Shown: positions 34,553 to 43,735 of the stretch, piece by piece | How the letters are laid out: each line of letters begins with the position of its first letter | Numbering within the stretch: position 1 is the stretch's first letter | Translations under genes and position numbers: made by a program | The notes under the pieces: generated by a model | The model's input: the letters and a program-made list of their open reading frames with translations, nothing else | Told to the model about the DNA's origin: nothing | Databases searched by the model: none | Source: Escherichia boydii | GTDB lineage: Bacteria > Pseudomonadota > Gammaproteobacteria > Enterobacterales > Enterobacteriaceae | Direction: 5' to 3' | Assembly: GCA_041890495.1 (NCBI GenBank) | Contig: CP169086.1 | Span: 2,294,001-2,358,000 of the forward strand | Length of the DNA stretch: 64,000 bases

Positions 34553-35317
34553 ATGAAATTGAATATCCGCGCGCAAACTGCACAAAACCAGCACAATAAT
34601 TCTCCCATCGTTCTTGTCCATGGTCTGTTTGGTAGCCTCGACAACCTTGGCGTACTGGCTCGCGATCTGGTAAACGATCACAATATCATCCAGGTTGATA
34701 TGCGTAACCACGGTCTTTCACCGAGAGAGCCGGTAATGAATTACCCGGCGATGGCGCAGGATCTTGTTGATACCCTGGATGCACTGCAGATCGACAAAGC
34801 AACATTTATCGGTCACTCCATGGGCGGTAAAGCGGTAATGGCACTTACTGCACTGGCCCCCGATCGCATCGATAAACTGGTGGCGATCGATATCGCACCG
34901 GTCGACTATCACGTACGCCGTCATGATGAGATTTTCGCAGCTATCAACGCGGTCAGTGAATCGGACGCACAAACTCGCCAGCAAGCAGCAGCAATAATGC
35001 GCCAGCATCTTAATGAAGAAGGGGTGATTCAGTTTCTGTTGAAATCTTTTGTTGACGGGGAGTGGCGCTTTAACGTGCCGGTATTGTGGGATCAGTATCC
35101 GCATATTGTGGGTTGGGAGAAAATCCCGGCATGGGATCACCCTGCCCTGTTTATCCCTGGTGGTAATTCTCCGTATGTTAGCGAGCAGTACCGTGATGAT
35201 TTACTGGCACAATTTCCACAGGCACGGGCGCATGTCATTGCAGGCGCGGGTCACTGGGTCCATGCTGAAAAACCAGATGCGGTATTACGCGCTATCCGTC
35301 GCTATCTCAATGATTAA
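34553..35317 (+). CDS. ybfF: Acyl-CoA esterase, alpha/beta hydrolase
   Basis: 254 residues, alpha/beta-hydrolase fold. The nucleophile elbow G-H-S-M-G-G places S89 as nucleophile. The oxyanion-side H-G-L-F-G-S (23-28) and the C-terminal catalytic His in G-A-G-H-W-V-H are present. E. coli YbfF hydrolyses short-chain esters and palmitoyl- or malonyl-CoA in vitro; its role in the cell is unclear. The ybfE LexA box starts 4 bp after its stop codon. Confidence 0.93.
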   Translation: MKLNIRAQTAQNQHNNSPIVLVHGLFGSLDNLGVLARDLVNDHNIIQVDMRNHGLSPREPVMNYPAMAQDLVDTLDALQIDKATFIGHSMGGKAVMALTALAPDRIDKLVAIDIAPVDYHVRRHDEIFAAINAVSESDAQTRQQAAAIMRQHLNEEGVIQFLLKSFVDGEWRFNVPVLWDQYPHIVGWEKIPAWDHPALFIPGGNSPYVSEQYRDDLLAQFPQARAHVIAGAGHWVHAEKPDAVLRAIRRYLND

Positions 35318-35320
35318 CGC

Positions 35321-35340
35321 AACTGATTAAAAACCCAGCG
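35321..35340 (+). promoter_or_regulatory. LexA box upstream of ybfE
   Basis: AACTGATTAAAAACCCAGCG has the CTG-N10-CAG core and matches the E. coli ybfE LexA site as I recall it. Confidence 0.75.
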
Positions 35341-35456
35341 TCCGCGTCGCTTTCCGCGCGTGGGCGTTGGCGTGACTCATCGCGCTGATGTATTATGGCG
35401 CGCTATCCATCCGGGCAGAGGCCTGGCTGATTGTTTCCCCCGAAGTCACCAAGATC

Positions 35457-35750
35457 ATGGCCAAAGAACAAACGGACCGTACGACATTAGATCTGTTCGC
35501 GCACGAGCGTCGACCGGGACGACCGAAAACTAATCCGCTTTCGCGCGATGAACAGCTGCGTATTAATAAACGCAACCAACTAAAACGCGACAAAGTACGT
35601 GGCCTTAAGCGTGTCGAACTGAAGCTGAACGCGGAAGCTGTCGAGGCGCTGAACGAGCTGGCGGAATCGCGCAATATGAGCCGTAGCGAACTGATCGAAG
35701 AGATGTTAATGCAGCAACTGGCGGCGCTGCGTAGTCAGGGCATCGTTTAA
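35457..35750 (+). CDS. ybfE: LexA-regulated ribbon-helix-helix-like protein
   Basis: 97 residues from the ATG at 35457 (M-A-K-E-Q-T-D-R-T-T), the E. coli start. A basic N-terminal half (R-R-P-G-R-P-K-T-N-P, then many Lys/Arg) is followed by a segment like a ribbon-helix-helix DNA-binding fold: V-E-L-K-L-N-A-E-A-V-E-A-L then S-R-S-E-L-I-E-E-M-L. It is induced in the SOS response in E. coli through the LexA box 117 bp upstream. Its target is not established. Confidence 0.92.
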   Translation: MAKEQTDRTTLDLFAHERRPGRPKTNPLSRDEQLRINKRNQLKRDKVRGLKRVELKLNAEAVEALNELAESRNMSRSELIEEMLMQQLAALRSQGIV

Positions 35751-35889
35751 ATTTCCACTTTCATGTAGCACAGTGTGCAGTCCTGCTCGTTTGCTGATTC
35801 CGCAAGACTGCCTGTTCTGCTATGATTGCCTTTATCCGTGGGCAATTTTCTACCCCCATTTCAATAAGTTTCAAGAGGTTATTTCACTC

Positions 35890-36420
35890 ATGGCTATCAC
35901 TGGCATCTTTTTCGGCAGCGACACCGGTAATACCGAAAATATCGCAAAAATGATTCAAAAACAGCTTGGTAAAGACGTTGCCGATGTCCATGACATTGCA
36001 AAAAGCAGCAAAGAAGATCTGGAAGCTTATGACATTCTGCTGCTGGGCATCCCAACCTGGTATTACGGCGAAGCGCAGTGTGACTGGGATGACTTCTTCC
36101 CGACTCTCGAAGAGATTGATTTCAATGGCAAACTGGTTGCGCTGTTTGGTTGTGGTGACCAGGAAGATTACGCCGAATATTTCTGCGACGCATTGGGCAC
36201 CATCCGCGACATCATTGAACCGCGCGGTGCAACCATCGTTGGTCACTGGCCAACTGCGGGCTATCATTTCGAAGCATCAAAAGGTCTGGCAGATGACGAC
36301 CACTTTGTCGGTCTGGCTATCGACGAAGACCGTCAGCCGGAACTGACCGCTGAACGTGTAGAAAAATGGGTTAAACAGATTTCTGAAGAGTTGCATCTCG
36401 ACGAAATTCTCAATGCCTGA
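35890..36420 (+). CDS. fldA: Flavodoxin 1
   Basis: 176 residues from the ATG at 35890 (M-A-I-T-G-I-F-F-G). FMN electron carrier used by IspG/IspH, biotin synthase, pyruvate formate-lyase activation and methionine synthase repair. The phosphate-binding loop S-D-T-G-N-T-E (residues 10-16) and isoalloxazine-side W and Y (I-P-T-W-Y-Y-G-E) are present. AGAGG lies upstream. A long hairpin GGCGTAGAC/GTCTACGCC follows the stop without a strong T run. Confidence 0.96.
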   Translation: MAITGIFFGSDTGNTENIAKMIQKQLGKDVADVHDIAKSSKEDLEAYDILLLGIPTWYYGEAQCDWDDFFPTLEEIDFNGKLVALFGCGDQEDYAEYFCDALGTIRDIIEPRGATIVGHWPTAGYHFEASKGLADDDHFVGLAIDEDRQPELTAERVEKWVKQISEELHLDEILNA

Positions 36421-36625
36421 TGTGATGCGGCGTAGACTCATGTCTACGCCGTATTAATAGATAATGCCAATCAAAATAATTGCTACAAATTTGTAACTTT
36501 TGCTGTTGTACCTGTACAATGTCCCGGTGTTCAAGTGGCCTTGCCGTTGTAAATGTAAGCTATGCCACGTTTTTATTAACAATATTTGCCAGGGACTTGT
36601 GGTTTTCATTTAGGCGTGGCAATTC

Positions 36626-36644
36626 TATAATGATACGCATTATC
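36626..36644. promoter_or_regulatory. Fur box over the uof start
   Basis: TATAATGATACGCATTATC agrees with the 19-bp Fur consensus at 16 positions by eye. It covers the uof start codon at 36630, consistent with Fur autoregulation. Confidence 0.75.
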
Positions 36645-36716
36645 TCAAGAGCAAATTCTGTCACTTCTTCTAATGAAGTGAACCGCTTAGTAACAGGACA
36701 GATTCCGCATGACTGA
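36630..36716 (+). CDS. uof: Uof, upstream peptide coupled to fur
   Basis: 28-residue ORF M-I-R-I-I-S-R-A-N-S... ending G-Q-I-P-H-D; its stop TGA overlaps the fur start by 8 bp. In E. coli translation of uof is required for fur translation, and RyhB represses fur by blocking uof. The sequence matches the E. coli peptide as I recall it. Confidence 0.9.
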   Translation: MIRIISRANSVTSSNEVNRLVTGQIPHD

Positions 36717-37155
36717 TAACAATACCGCCCTAAAGAAAGCTGGCCTGAAAGTAACGCTTCCTCGTTTAAAAATCCTGGAAGTTCTTCAGGAGCCGGACAA
36801 CCATCACGTCAGTGCGGAAGATTTATACAAACGTCTGATCGATATGGGTGAAGAAATTGGTCTGGCTACGGTATATCGCGTACTGAACCAGTTTGACGAC
36901 GCTGGTATCGTCACCCGCCACAATTTTGAAGGCGGTAAATCCGTATTTGAACTGACACAGCAACATCACCACGATCACCTGATCTGCCTCGACTGCGGCA
37001 AGGTTATCGAATTTAGTGATGATTCCATCGAAGCGCGTCAGCGTGAAATTGCCGCAAAACATGGCATTCGCCTGACTAACCACAGTCTCTATCTTTACGG
37101 TCACTGTGCCGAAGGCGATTGCCGCGAAGATGAGCACGCGCACGAAGGCAAATAA
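36709..37155 (+). CDS. fur: Ferric uptake regulator
   Basis: 148 residues. N-terminal winged helix (about 1-82) and C-terminal dimerisation/metal domain. The zinc-type cysteines C93-x-x-C96 and C133/C138 are present, with the His-rich metal-site segment H-H-H-D-H at 86-90. With Fe(II) it represses iron uptake genes and, indirectly through RyhB, controls the sdh genes in this same window. Translation is coupled to uof. An intrinsic terminator follows. Confidence 0.98.
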   Translation: MTDNNTALKKAGLKVTLPRLKILEVLQEPDNHHVSAEDLYKRLIDMGEEIGLATVYRVLNQFDDAGIVTRHNFEGGKSVFELTQQHHHDHLICLDCGKVIEFSDDSIEARQREIAAKHGIRLTNHSLYLYGHCAEGDCREDEHAHEGK

Positions 37156-37170
37156 GCCAGCCTGAACGAG

Positions 37171-37199
37171 AAAAGCCAACCTGCGGGTTGGCTTTTTTA
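37171..37199. terminator. Terminator between fur and chiQ
   Basis: Stem AAGCCAACC/GGGTTGGCTT (37173-37193) with a T run on the plus strand and a shorter A run on the other side, so it mainly ends fur and may also end chiPQ. Confidence 0.85.
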
Positions 37200-37238
37200 T
37201 GCAAGGGAAATAAGAAAAGCGAGAGTTACAGCTCTCAC

Positions 37239-37565
37239 TTATTTGTTATTACTGCGAATTTCCTGCCAGACCTTATCACAATCGGCTTTCACCGCCTGAT
37301 CATTTCCGGTTTGCGTTGCACGCAGACACTGCTGATAATCCAGTACGCGGACACTTTCCTGGTCGGCAAACTGCTGATGTTGTTTCTCTTTCTTCAGCAC
37401 GTTTAACACGCTCTGGCAGGCTTCAATTTTTTCCGGCGAACCTTGCGCGGTGTTGATACAGGCGCTGTATGCCTCTTTCAGACGGCTGTCTTCCTGTGGT
37501 GCGGTTGATTGCGCACAAGCTACCAGCCCCGATGCCATCATGGCGATGAGAATCAGTTTTTTCAT
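37239..37565 (-). CDS. chiQ: Chitosugar-induced lipoprotein ChiQ
   Basis: 108 residues with a lipoprotein signal: K2/K3, hydrophobic core, lipobox L-V-A-C with C17. The mature part is Gln/Lys/Asp-rich with four further cysteines. It follows the chitoporin gene by 49 bp and is cotranscribed with it; its role in chitosugar use is not defined. Confidence 0.92.
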   Translation of the reverse strand: MKKLILIAMMASGLVACAQSTAPQEDSRLKEAYSACINTAQGSPEKIEACQSVLNVLKKEKQHQQFADQESVRVLDYQQCLRATQTGNDQAVKADCDKVWQEIRSNNK

Positions 37566-37614
37566 AGCAAATTCCTCAAACGTGCGGCAGGCACAAAACC
37601 TGCCGCGTCGGGCA

Positions 37615-39021
37615 TCAGAAGATGGTGAATGGTGCGATTACCATAAATTTTACGTCACGCTCATCCTGGAAGATGTTGCCGTAACCACCGCCCCAGCTTG
37701 GGATGTCGGAGTGGTTGTCGTATTCGGTGAAGTGCAGTTTGAACATCGTGCCTTTGGCGCGACCGTCCTGAATGGTATAGACCGCATCCAGGCTGTATGC
37801 AGACTCTTCAATAGTCCGGTTTTTGTCGTAGTACGCATCCGGATTGCTCTGCCAGGTCGCAGGTTTAGCATCCCATGCGTAAACGTAGGAAGCGCCGATG
37901 GCGAAGCCTGGAAGATTCCAGTTTTTCAGGTCATACATCGCACCGAAGAAGACTGCTTTTTCGCCGTTGGCGTTGAAGTCAGAACGGTTGTCCCACCAGA
38001 TATCCAGGCGACCGTTTGAGGAAGCGTAGGTTGGAGTCATACGTTGCAGGAAGTATCCCTGCTGACCGTCAGCCTTAACCCAGGTGCCTTCGAGGCGCAA
38101 ATCCACTACGTCAGCCGCCCGGTAACCAAAGGTCAACGCCTGCAGCCAGGCGGTGCCGTCATAAAGGTCGTTGACGCTGCGATCGTCAACTTTATCGCGG
38201 GTACCGTAGAACTGGTAGCTGGTGGTTAACGGGCTACCGGCGATATCAAATTTGTAGCTGGCTTTGGCAAAATATTGATCGATATACCCTTCCGCCTGAC
38301 CAAAAGCCGCTTCCAGTACGAAGTTATTTTTGAAGTCGTATTTCGCCCCAAGGGAGTGCAGATAATCAACTTTGGTGGTTTTATCGTTCTGATAAAACTC
38401 ATCCATTTCCAGATGCCACGGCGCTTTGTATTCGTTGGTCCACATGTAGGAGAAACTCAATGCACCGGCATCGCCGTAATCAAAATTCGCTCCGGCTTCC
38501 GCACCCTGATAAGTACCCGGCATAAAGCTCCAGTGAGGCGCTAACAGCGTCTGACCGGTTGGCTGAATATAACCTGCCCTCGCCCAAACCGGACCGTATT
38601 TAAATTTGGCCGCTGCTTTATACAGGCTTATACCGCTTTTGTCGCCGGACCAGTCTTCGTCATAGGCTTTATTACTTTTTGAAAACGCGATTTCGTTCGG
38701 GTGAGAGCTGTCGCCGTTTTCCGCCATTTCAATCGCCGTAAACGCGGCAATATCAAGGCCGAACATATCAGCAGCATAACCAGACTGAAAATCAAGGTTG
38801 GCATTCCAGGTGGAGTGAGAAAGGTTGGTTTTGTATTTGTCGCCGTCGGTAACATCTTTACGGTCGCGTTCACGCTGCCAGTAATATATACCGCCGGTTA
38901 AGGTTGAATCGTCGATGAATCCTTCGGCGCGAGCCTCCGGCATTGCCATAAAGCCCGACATTGCTGTAACACCGGCGATAGCCAGCGCCAGCGTACTACG
39001 TTTGCCACTAAACGTACGCAT
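37615..39021 (-). CDS. chiP: Chitoporin
   Basis: 468 residues, OprD-family outer-membrane porin for chitooligosaccharides. The signal peptide is cleaved probably after A32 (P-E-A-R-A), and alternating aromatic strands run to the C-terminal V-I-A-P-F-T-I-F. AGAGG precedes the ATG. In E. coli and Salmonella chiPQ is repressed by NagC and silenced by the sRNA ChiX, which is relieved by chitosugars; the leader contains a NagC-like palindrome. Confidence 0.95.
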   Translation of the reverse strand: MRTFSGKRSTLALAIAGVTAMSGFMAMPEARAEGFIDDSTLTGGIYYWQRERDRKDVTDGDKYKTNLSHSTWNANLDFQSGYAADMFGLDIAAFTAIEMAENGDSSHPNEIAFSKSNKAYDEDWSGDKSGISLYKAAAKFKYGPVWARAGYIQPTGQTLLAPHWSFMPGTYQGAEAGANFDYGDAGALSFSYMWTNEYKAPWHLEMDEFYQNDKTTKVDYLHSLGAKYDFKNNFVLEAAFGQAEGYIDQYFAKASYKFDIAGSPLTTSYQFYGTRDKVDDRSVNDLYDGTAWLQALTFGYRAADVVDLRLEGTWVKADGQQGYFLQRMTPTYASSNGRLDIWWDNRSDFNANGEKAVFFGAMYDLKNWNLPGFAIGASYVYAWDAKPATWQSNPDAYYDKNRTIEESAYSLDAVYTIQDGRAKGTMFKLHFTEYDNHSDIPSWGGGYGNIFQDERDVKFMVIAPFTIF

Positions 39022-39128
39022 GGGTTAATCCTCTTTGACGTATTAAATCGCCTGAAACGGCGTAAATAAAAAAGACCAAATGGTCAGGGGTAGTTTTAAA
39101 TACCCTCGAATTAACTACCGTCTGTAGG

Positions 39129-39150
39129 TTATTTTTCGCGACGCGAATTA
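39129..39150. promoter_or_regulatory. Putative NagC operator upstream of chiP
   Basis: TTATTTTTCGCG then ACGCGAATTA, an imperfect palindrome resembling NagC sites. It lies 108 bp upstream of the chiP ATG. Confidence 0.5.
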
Positions 39151-39414
39151 TCAATGCTTTTCAGCGGGCAAAAGTCAGGATTATGACGAAGTGCACATAA
39201 TTGGTAGTGCTTTGTAACATTTACAGGAAGGCGAGGAATGACGGGGAATTATCAGTTATTTCAGTGGGTAGACGCGGTATTTCTTTCCTTTTTTGTAACC
39301 TTTTTGATTTTCGCTATGACACAAACTTTTTTTTTAAAAAATAAGTAGCACCTCATTGACCTGTTATTTTCATGACGCCTCTTTAGGCCCGGGCTTAATA
39401 TCCTGATCGTTAAA

Positions 39415-39441
39415 TAAAAAAACGCCGCATAATGCGGCGTT
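39415..39441 (-). terminator. glnS terminator
   Basis: Stem AACGCCGCA/TGCGGCGTT with a 2-nt spacer and a run of U on the minus strand, 26 bp after the glnS stop. Confidence 0.85.
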
Positions 39442-39466
39442 TGTCTCTCATTGACCAAACTTAAAA

Positions 39467-41131
39467 TTACTCGCCTACTTTCGCCCAGGTATCACGCAGC
39501 CCAACGGTGCGGTTAAATACCGGTTTTTCCGCCGTAGAATGGCGGCTATCGAGGCAGAAGTAACCTTCACGCTCAAACTGGAATGCTTTACCCGCAACCG
39601 CATCTTTCAGCGACGGTTCAGCAAAGCCCTGTTTGATCACCAGCGATTCCGGGTTAATCACCGACAGGAAATCATCCGCAGCACCTGGGTTAGGCACGCT
39701 GAACAGACGGTCATACAAACGGATTTCAACCGGCAGCGCATGTGCCGCGCTCACCCAGTGAATAACACCTTTGACTTTACGACCATCTGCCGGATCTTTG
39801 CTTAAGGTATCGGCGTCATAAGTACAGAAGATGGTGGTGATATTACCTTCGGCATCTTTCTCGACGCGTTCTGCCTTAATCACATAAGCATTACGCAGAC
39901 GCACTTCTTTACCCAGCACCAGACGTTTGTACTGCTTGTTAGCTTCTTCGCGGAAATCGGCGCGATCAATCCAAATCTCACCGCTAAACGGCACCTGACG
40001 GCTGCCCATTTCCGGTTTGTTCGGATGGTTCGGCATGGTAACCATTTCGCCTTCGCCCTGATAGTTTTCGATAACCAGTTTCACCGGATCGATAACCGCC
40101 ATTGCGCGCGGCGCATTTTCGTTGAGATCTTCACGGATGCAGGATTCCAGCGACGCCATCTCAATGGTGTTGTCCTGCTTGGTCACGCCGATGCGTTTGC
40201 AGAACTCACGAATAGAAGCCGCAGTGTAACCACGACGACGCAGACCGGAAATGGTCGGCATACGCGGGTCATCCCAGCCTTCAACGTGCTTGTCGGTCAC
40301 CAGCAGGTTCAACTTACGCTTGGACATCACGGTGTATTCCAGATTCAGGCGCGAGAACTCATACTGGCGCGGGTGAACAGGAATCGTGATGTTGTCCAGT
40401 ACCCAGTCGTACAGACGACGGTTGTCCTGGAACTCAAGCGTACACAGAGAGTGCGTAATACCTTCCAGGGCATCGCTGATGCAGTGGGTGAAGTCGTACA
40501 TCGGGTAGATGCACCACTTGTTGCCAGTCTGGTGGTGTTCAGCAAATTTAATACGGTACAGCACCGGATCGCGCATCACGATAAACGGTGAAGCCATGTC
40601 GATTTTCGCACGCAGGCAGGCTTTACCTTCTTCAAAACCACCGGCACGCATTTTTTCGAACAGCGCCAGGTTCTCTTCAACGCTGCGGTCGCGGTACGGG
40701 CTGTTTTTACCCGGTTGCGTCAGGGTGCCGCGGTATTCGCGGATCTGTTCCGGCGTCAGTTCATCAACGTACGCCAGGCCTTTATTGATCAGTTCGATCG
40801 CATAGGCGTGGAGCTGATCAAAATAATCGGAGGAGTAACGGACGTTACCAGACCAGTGAAAACCTAACCACTCTACGTCGTTTTTGATCGACTCAACATA
40901 CTCGATATCTTCTTTTACCGGGTTAGTGTCGTCGAAACGCAGGTTGCACTGGCCTTTATAGTCCTGGGCGATCCCGAAGTTCAGGCAGATAGATTTCGCA
41001 TGGCCAATATGCAGATAGCCATTCGGCTCCGGCGGGAAACGGGTGTGTACTGTGGTGTGCTTACCACTGGCCAGATCTTCATCGATGATCTGACGGATAA
41101 AGTTAGTCGGGCGGGCTTCTGCCTCACTCAT
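39467..41131 (-). CDS. glnS: Glutaminyl-tRNA synthetase
   Basis: 554 residues. Class I synthetase that charges the tRNA-Gln species encoded by the four genes at 50397-50906. The H-I-G-H motif is at 41-44 ([11 protein letters not shown]) and the KMSKS equivalent is V-M-S-K-R near residue 268. The C-terminal beta-barrel anticodon-binding domains are complete. Confidence 0.97.
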
Positions 41132-41298
41132 CGTGGATTCCTCAAAGCGTAAACAACGTATAACGGCATATGATCTTATAAGCGGGACGACAACTGTTAG
41201 TTAGTGAAAATCGAAATCTCACTGAGATTATGGGGATGATTGATGAAAAAAAAAGCGGCAGAGAAGATCTCCACCGCTTTTGCCAGTCCTGCGTCATT

Positions 41299-41384
41299 GT
41301 TGGATGCGACGCTTAAGCGTCTTATCCAACCTGGACTGAGCTTTTGTAGGCCTGATAAGACGCGTCAAGCGTCGCATCAGGCAT
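41299..41384. repeat. REP pair between glnS and nagE
   Basis: Two palindromes of opposite orientation: GTTGGATGCGACGC...GCGTCTTATCCAAC and GTAGGCCTGATAAGACGC...GCGTCGCATCAGGC, 9 bp downstream of the ancestral nagE stop codon. Confidence 0.85.
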
Positions 41385-41392
41385 AAAGCAGA

Positions 41393-41762
41393 TTACTTTT
41401 TGATTTCATACAGCGGTGTTTGACCCGCCACAACATGGCCTGAGCTTTAATGATCAAGCCACTGAAATCGTCGATATTGCTGCAAACCACCGGGCTAATC
41501 ATCGAGCGGGCGTTAGCGTTCAGGTAATCCAGATCCATTTCCAGAATCGGTTGCCCCTTGCGCTTACCTGCGCCCCCTCTTCCACCAGACGTTTAAAGCC
41601 TTTACCTTCCAGCGCTACGGTGTCGATACCCATATGGACGACGATCTCCGCGCCTTTTTCGGTTTCCAGGCAGAACGCGTGGTTAGGTGTTGAAGATTTT
41701 CACGATTGTCCCTGCGGCTGGTGATACGGACGATTTTATCTGGCGGTTTAACCGCCACACCG
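41393..41762 (-). pseudogene. nagE: Frameshifted EIIA domain of nagE
   Basis: Downstream of the premature nagE stop the DNA still encodes the EIIA domain, but in changing frames. Readable pieces are A-F-C-L-E-T-E-K-G-A-E-I-V-V-H-M-G-I-D-T (with the phosphorylated His), V-A-L-E-G-K-G-F-K-R-L-V-E-E-G, L-E-M-D-L-D-Y-L-N-A-N-A-R and a final L-Y-E-I-K-K with the natural stop at 41393-41395. Compared with the expected coding pattern there are one-base insertions near 41767, 41728 and 41685, a two-base insertion near 41557 and a one-base deletion near 41440. Net change is +4, which restores a multiple of three. Sequencing error is as likely as real decay. Confidence 0.85.
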
Positions 41763-43415
41763 TCACCCTACCGCTTTGCTGGCGATTGCTTCGTCAGGAA
41801 CCTGCTCAATCGCAACGACTTCACCGGTTACCGGTGAAACCAGCGCGGCTACCGTTTTGGCGTTGGGTACCGCCTGCGGTTTTGCAGCCGCTGGCGCGGC
41901 GGCAGGTGCGGCAGAAGCTTCTGCTGCGGCTACCGGACCGGTGGTTTTCATGGCGTTAGCAATTTTCTCTGCCACGAAGCCAACGATAATCTGCACGCTG
42001 GTTTTGTTCAGGCGGATAACACCGGAAGCACCCAGACGTTTGGCCAGCGCTTCGTTCACCAGGGAGGAGTCTTTAACGTTCAGACGCAGGCGAGTGATAC
42101 AGGCGTCGATGCCGGTCAGGTTGTCAGAACCGCCGACAGCGGCGATGTACTGACGCGCCAGACCTGATACGTCCTGATCCTGAGCACCGCTCACGTTCAT
42201 ATCCTGACCATCCGCTTCGCTACCGGCCACAGCCAGCTCACGACCCGGCGTCATCAGGTTGAATTTGGTGATAGTGAAACGGAACACCACGTAGTAGATC
42301 GCGAAGAACACCAGGCCTTGCGGGATCAGCATCCACCAGTGTGTCGCCAGCGGGTTACGGGACGACAGCACCATATCCACCAGACCGGCGCTGAAGCCAA
42401 AACCGGCAATCCACTGCATGCTGGCAGCGATGAACACGGAGATACCGGTCAGCACGGCGTGGATCACATACAGAACCGGCGCCACGAACATGAAGGAGAA
42501 TTCCAGCGGCTCGGTGATACCGGTGAAGAAGGCCGCGAACGCCCCCGCCATCATGATACCCAGCACTTTCGCTTTATTCTCTGGACGCGCGCAGTGGTAG
42601 ATAGCCAGCGCAGCACCCGGCAGACCAAACATCATGATTGGGAAGAAGCCAGCCTGGTAACGACCGGTGATACCGACAACCGCTTTACCTGCTTCGATGG
42701 ACTGTGCGCCACCCAGGAAGTTAGGAATATCGTTAATACCGGCAACGTCGAACCAGAACACGGAGTTCAGCGCGTGGTGCAGACCGACCGGGATCAGCAG
42801 ACGGTTGAAGAACGCGTACACGCCCGCACCGACAGAACCCAGTTTCTGGATGTGCTCACCGAAGTTCACCAGACCGTCGAAGATCATCGGCCAGACGTAC
42901 ATCATGATGAATGCGACAACGATCATCACAAACGAGGTCAGGATGGGGACCAGGCGGCGACCGCTAAAGAAGGAGAGCGCTTTTGGCAGCTCTACGCTGC
43001 TGAAGCGGTTATACAGTTCAGCGGAGATGATACCCACAAGGATACCGACAAACTGGTTGCTGATCTTACCGAATGCCGCCGGAACCTGGTCCGCCGGAAT
43101 TTTTTGGATCATGGCCACTGCTGCAGGCGAGCAGAGGGTGGTTAACACGAGGAAACCGACAAAACCGGTCAACGCAGCGGCACCGTCTTTGTCTTTGGAC
43201 ATACCGTAAGCCACACCAATCGCGAACAACACGGACATGTTGTCGATAATGGCGGAACCTGACTTGATAAAGAACGCCGCCAGCGCGCTGGTATTACCCC
43301 AGCCGTTGGGGTCGATCCAGTAGCCGACACCCATCAGGATGGCTGCGGCAGGCAGCGTGGCGACCGGCACCATCAGTGCGCGACCAACCTTTTGTAAATA
43401 ACCTAGAATACTCAC
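41763..43415 (-). CDS. nagE: N-acetylglucosamine PTS permease, EIIC-EIIB part (cut short)
   Basis: 550 residues are in frame; an intact protein including the EIIA would be about 672. EIIC membrane domain (about 1-375) carries transport; EIIB (about 395-475) has the phosphorylated Cys in G-I-D-A-C-I-T-R-L-R; then an Ala/Pro linker and the first residues of EIIA (L-V-S-P-V-T-G-E-V-V) before an early TGA. Without EIIA, phosphate would have to come from another EIIA such as Crr. Divergent from nagB with NagC and CRP sites between. If the frameshifts are sequencing errors, the gene is normal and runs to 41393. Confidence 0.9.
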   Translation of the reverse strand: MSILGYLQKVGRALMVPVATLPAAAILMGVGYWIDPNGWGNTSALAAFFIKSGSAIIDNMSVLFAIGVAYGMSKDKDGAAALTGFVGFLVLTTLCSPAAVAMIQKIPADQVPAAFGKISNQFVGILVGIISAELYNRFSSVELPKALSFFSGRRLVPILTSFVMIVVAFIMMYVWPMIFDGLVNFGEHIQKLGSVGAGVYAFFNRLLIPVGLHHALNSVFWFDVAGINDIPNFLGGAQSIEAGKAVVGITGRYQAGFFPIMMFGLPGAALAIYHCARPENKAKVLGIMMAGAFAAFFTGITEPLEFSFMFVAPVLYVIHAVLTGISVFIAASMQWIAGFGFSAGLVDMVLSSRNPLATHWWMLIPQGLVFFAIYYVVFRFTITKFNLMTPGRELAVAGSEADGQDMNVSGAQDQDVSGLARQYIAAVGGSDNLTGIDACITRLRLNVKDSSLVNEALAKRLGASGVIRLNKTSVQIIVGFVAEKIANAMKTTGPVAAAEASAAPAAAPAAAKPQAVPNAKTVAALVSPVTGEVVAIEQVPDEAIASKAVG

Positions 43416-43524
43416 TTTCTTCCCCCTATGAGACCCCGTTTAAGGCATGTTCTCAGCTCTGTTTTTTATTGTGTCACGAACGATAGATACCGTTGATGCT
43501 TCACTGGCATTGTGAGTGTGTGAA

Positions 43525-43549
43525 AATTTAATTCGTATCGCAAATTAAA
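43525..43549. promoter_or_regulatory. NagC operator, nagE side
   Basis: AATTTAATTCGTATCGCAAATTAAA, palindrome matching the E. coli nagE operator read on the other strand. It pairs by DNA looping with the nagB operator about 97 bp away. Confidence 0.8.
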
Positions 43550-43560
43550 CGCGTGTCTTT

Positions 43561-43576
43561 TGTGAGTTTTGTCACC
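43561..43576. promoter_or_regulatory. CRP site between nagE and nagB
   Basis: TGTGAGTTTTGTCACC fits TGTGA-N6-TCACA with one mismatch. It lies between the two NagC operators, as in E. coli. Confidence 0.8.
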
Positions 43577-43621
43577 AAATATCGTTATCATCACTCCCTT
43601 TTACTGGCTAAACCAGAAAAC

Positions 43622-43646
43622 TTATTTTATCATTCAAAAAATCAGG
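43622..43646. promoter_or_regulatory. NagC operator, nagB side
   Basis: TTATTTTATCATTC then AAAAAATCAGG matches the nagB operator of E. coli. It is 90 bp upstream of the nagB ATG. Confidence 0.75.
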
Positions 43647-43735
43647 TCGGATTGACGCCTGTCTGCGCAAATCCAGGTTACGCTTAAAGATGCCTAATCC
43701 GCCAACGGCTTACATTTTACTTATTGAGGTGAATA

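Larger units (their letters stand above)
39022..39466. other. chiP promoter and glnS 3' region
   Basis: 445 bp. Holds the chiP leader, a NagC-like palindrome (39129-39150), a very AT-rich stretch (39280-39345) and the glnS terminator at the right end. I see no gene in it. Confidence 0.7.

Noticed and set aside
36480..36629. Upstream extension of uof
   Set aside because: The extra codons cover the fur promoter region and Fur box; the ATG at 36630 gives the known 28-residue peptide.
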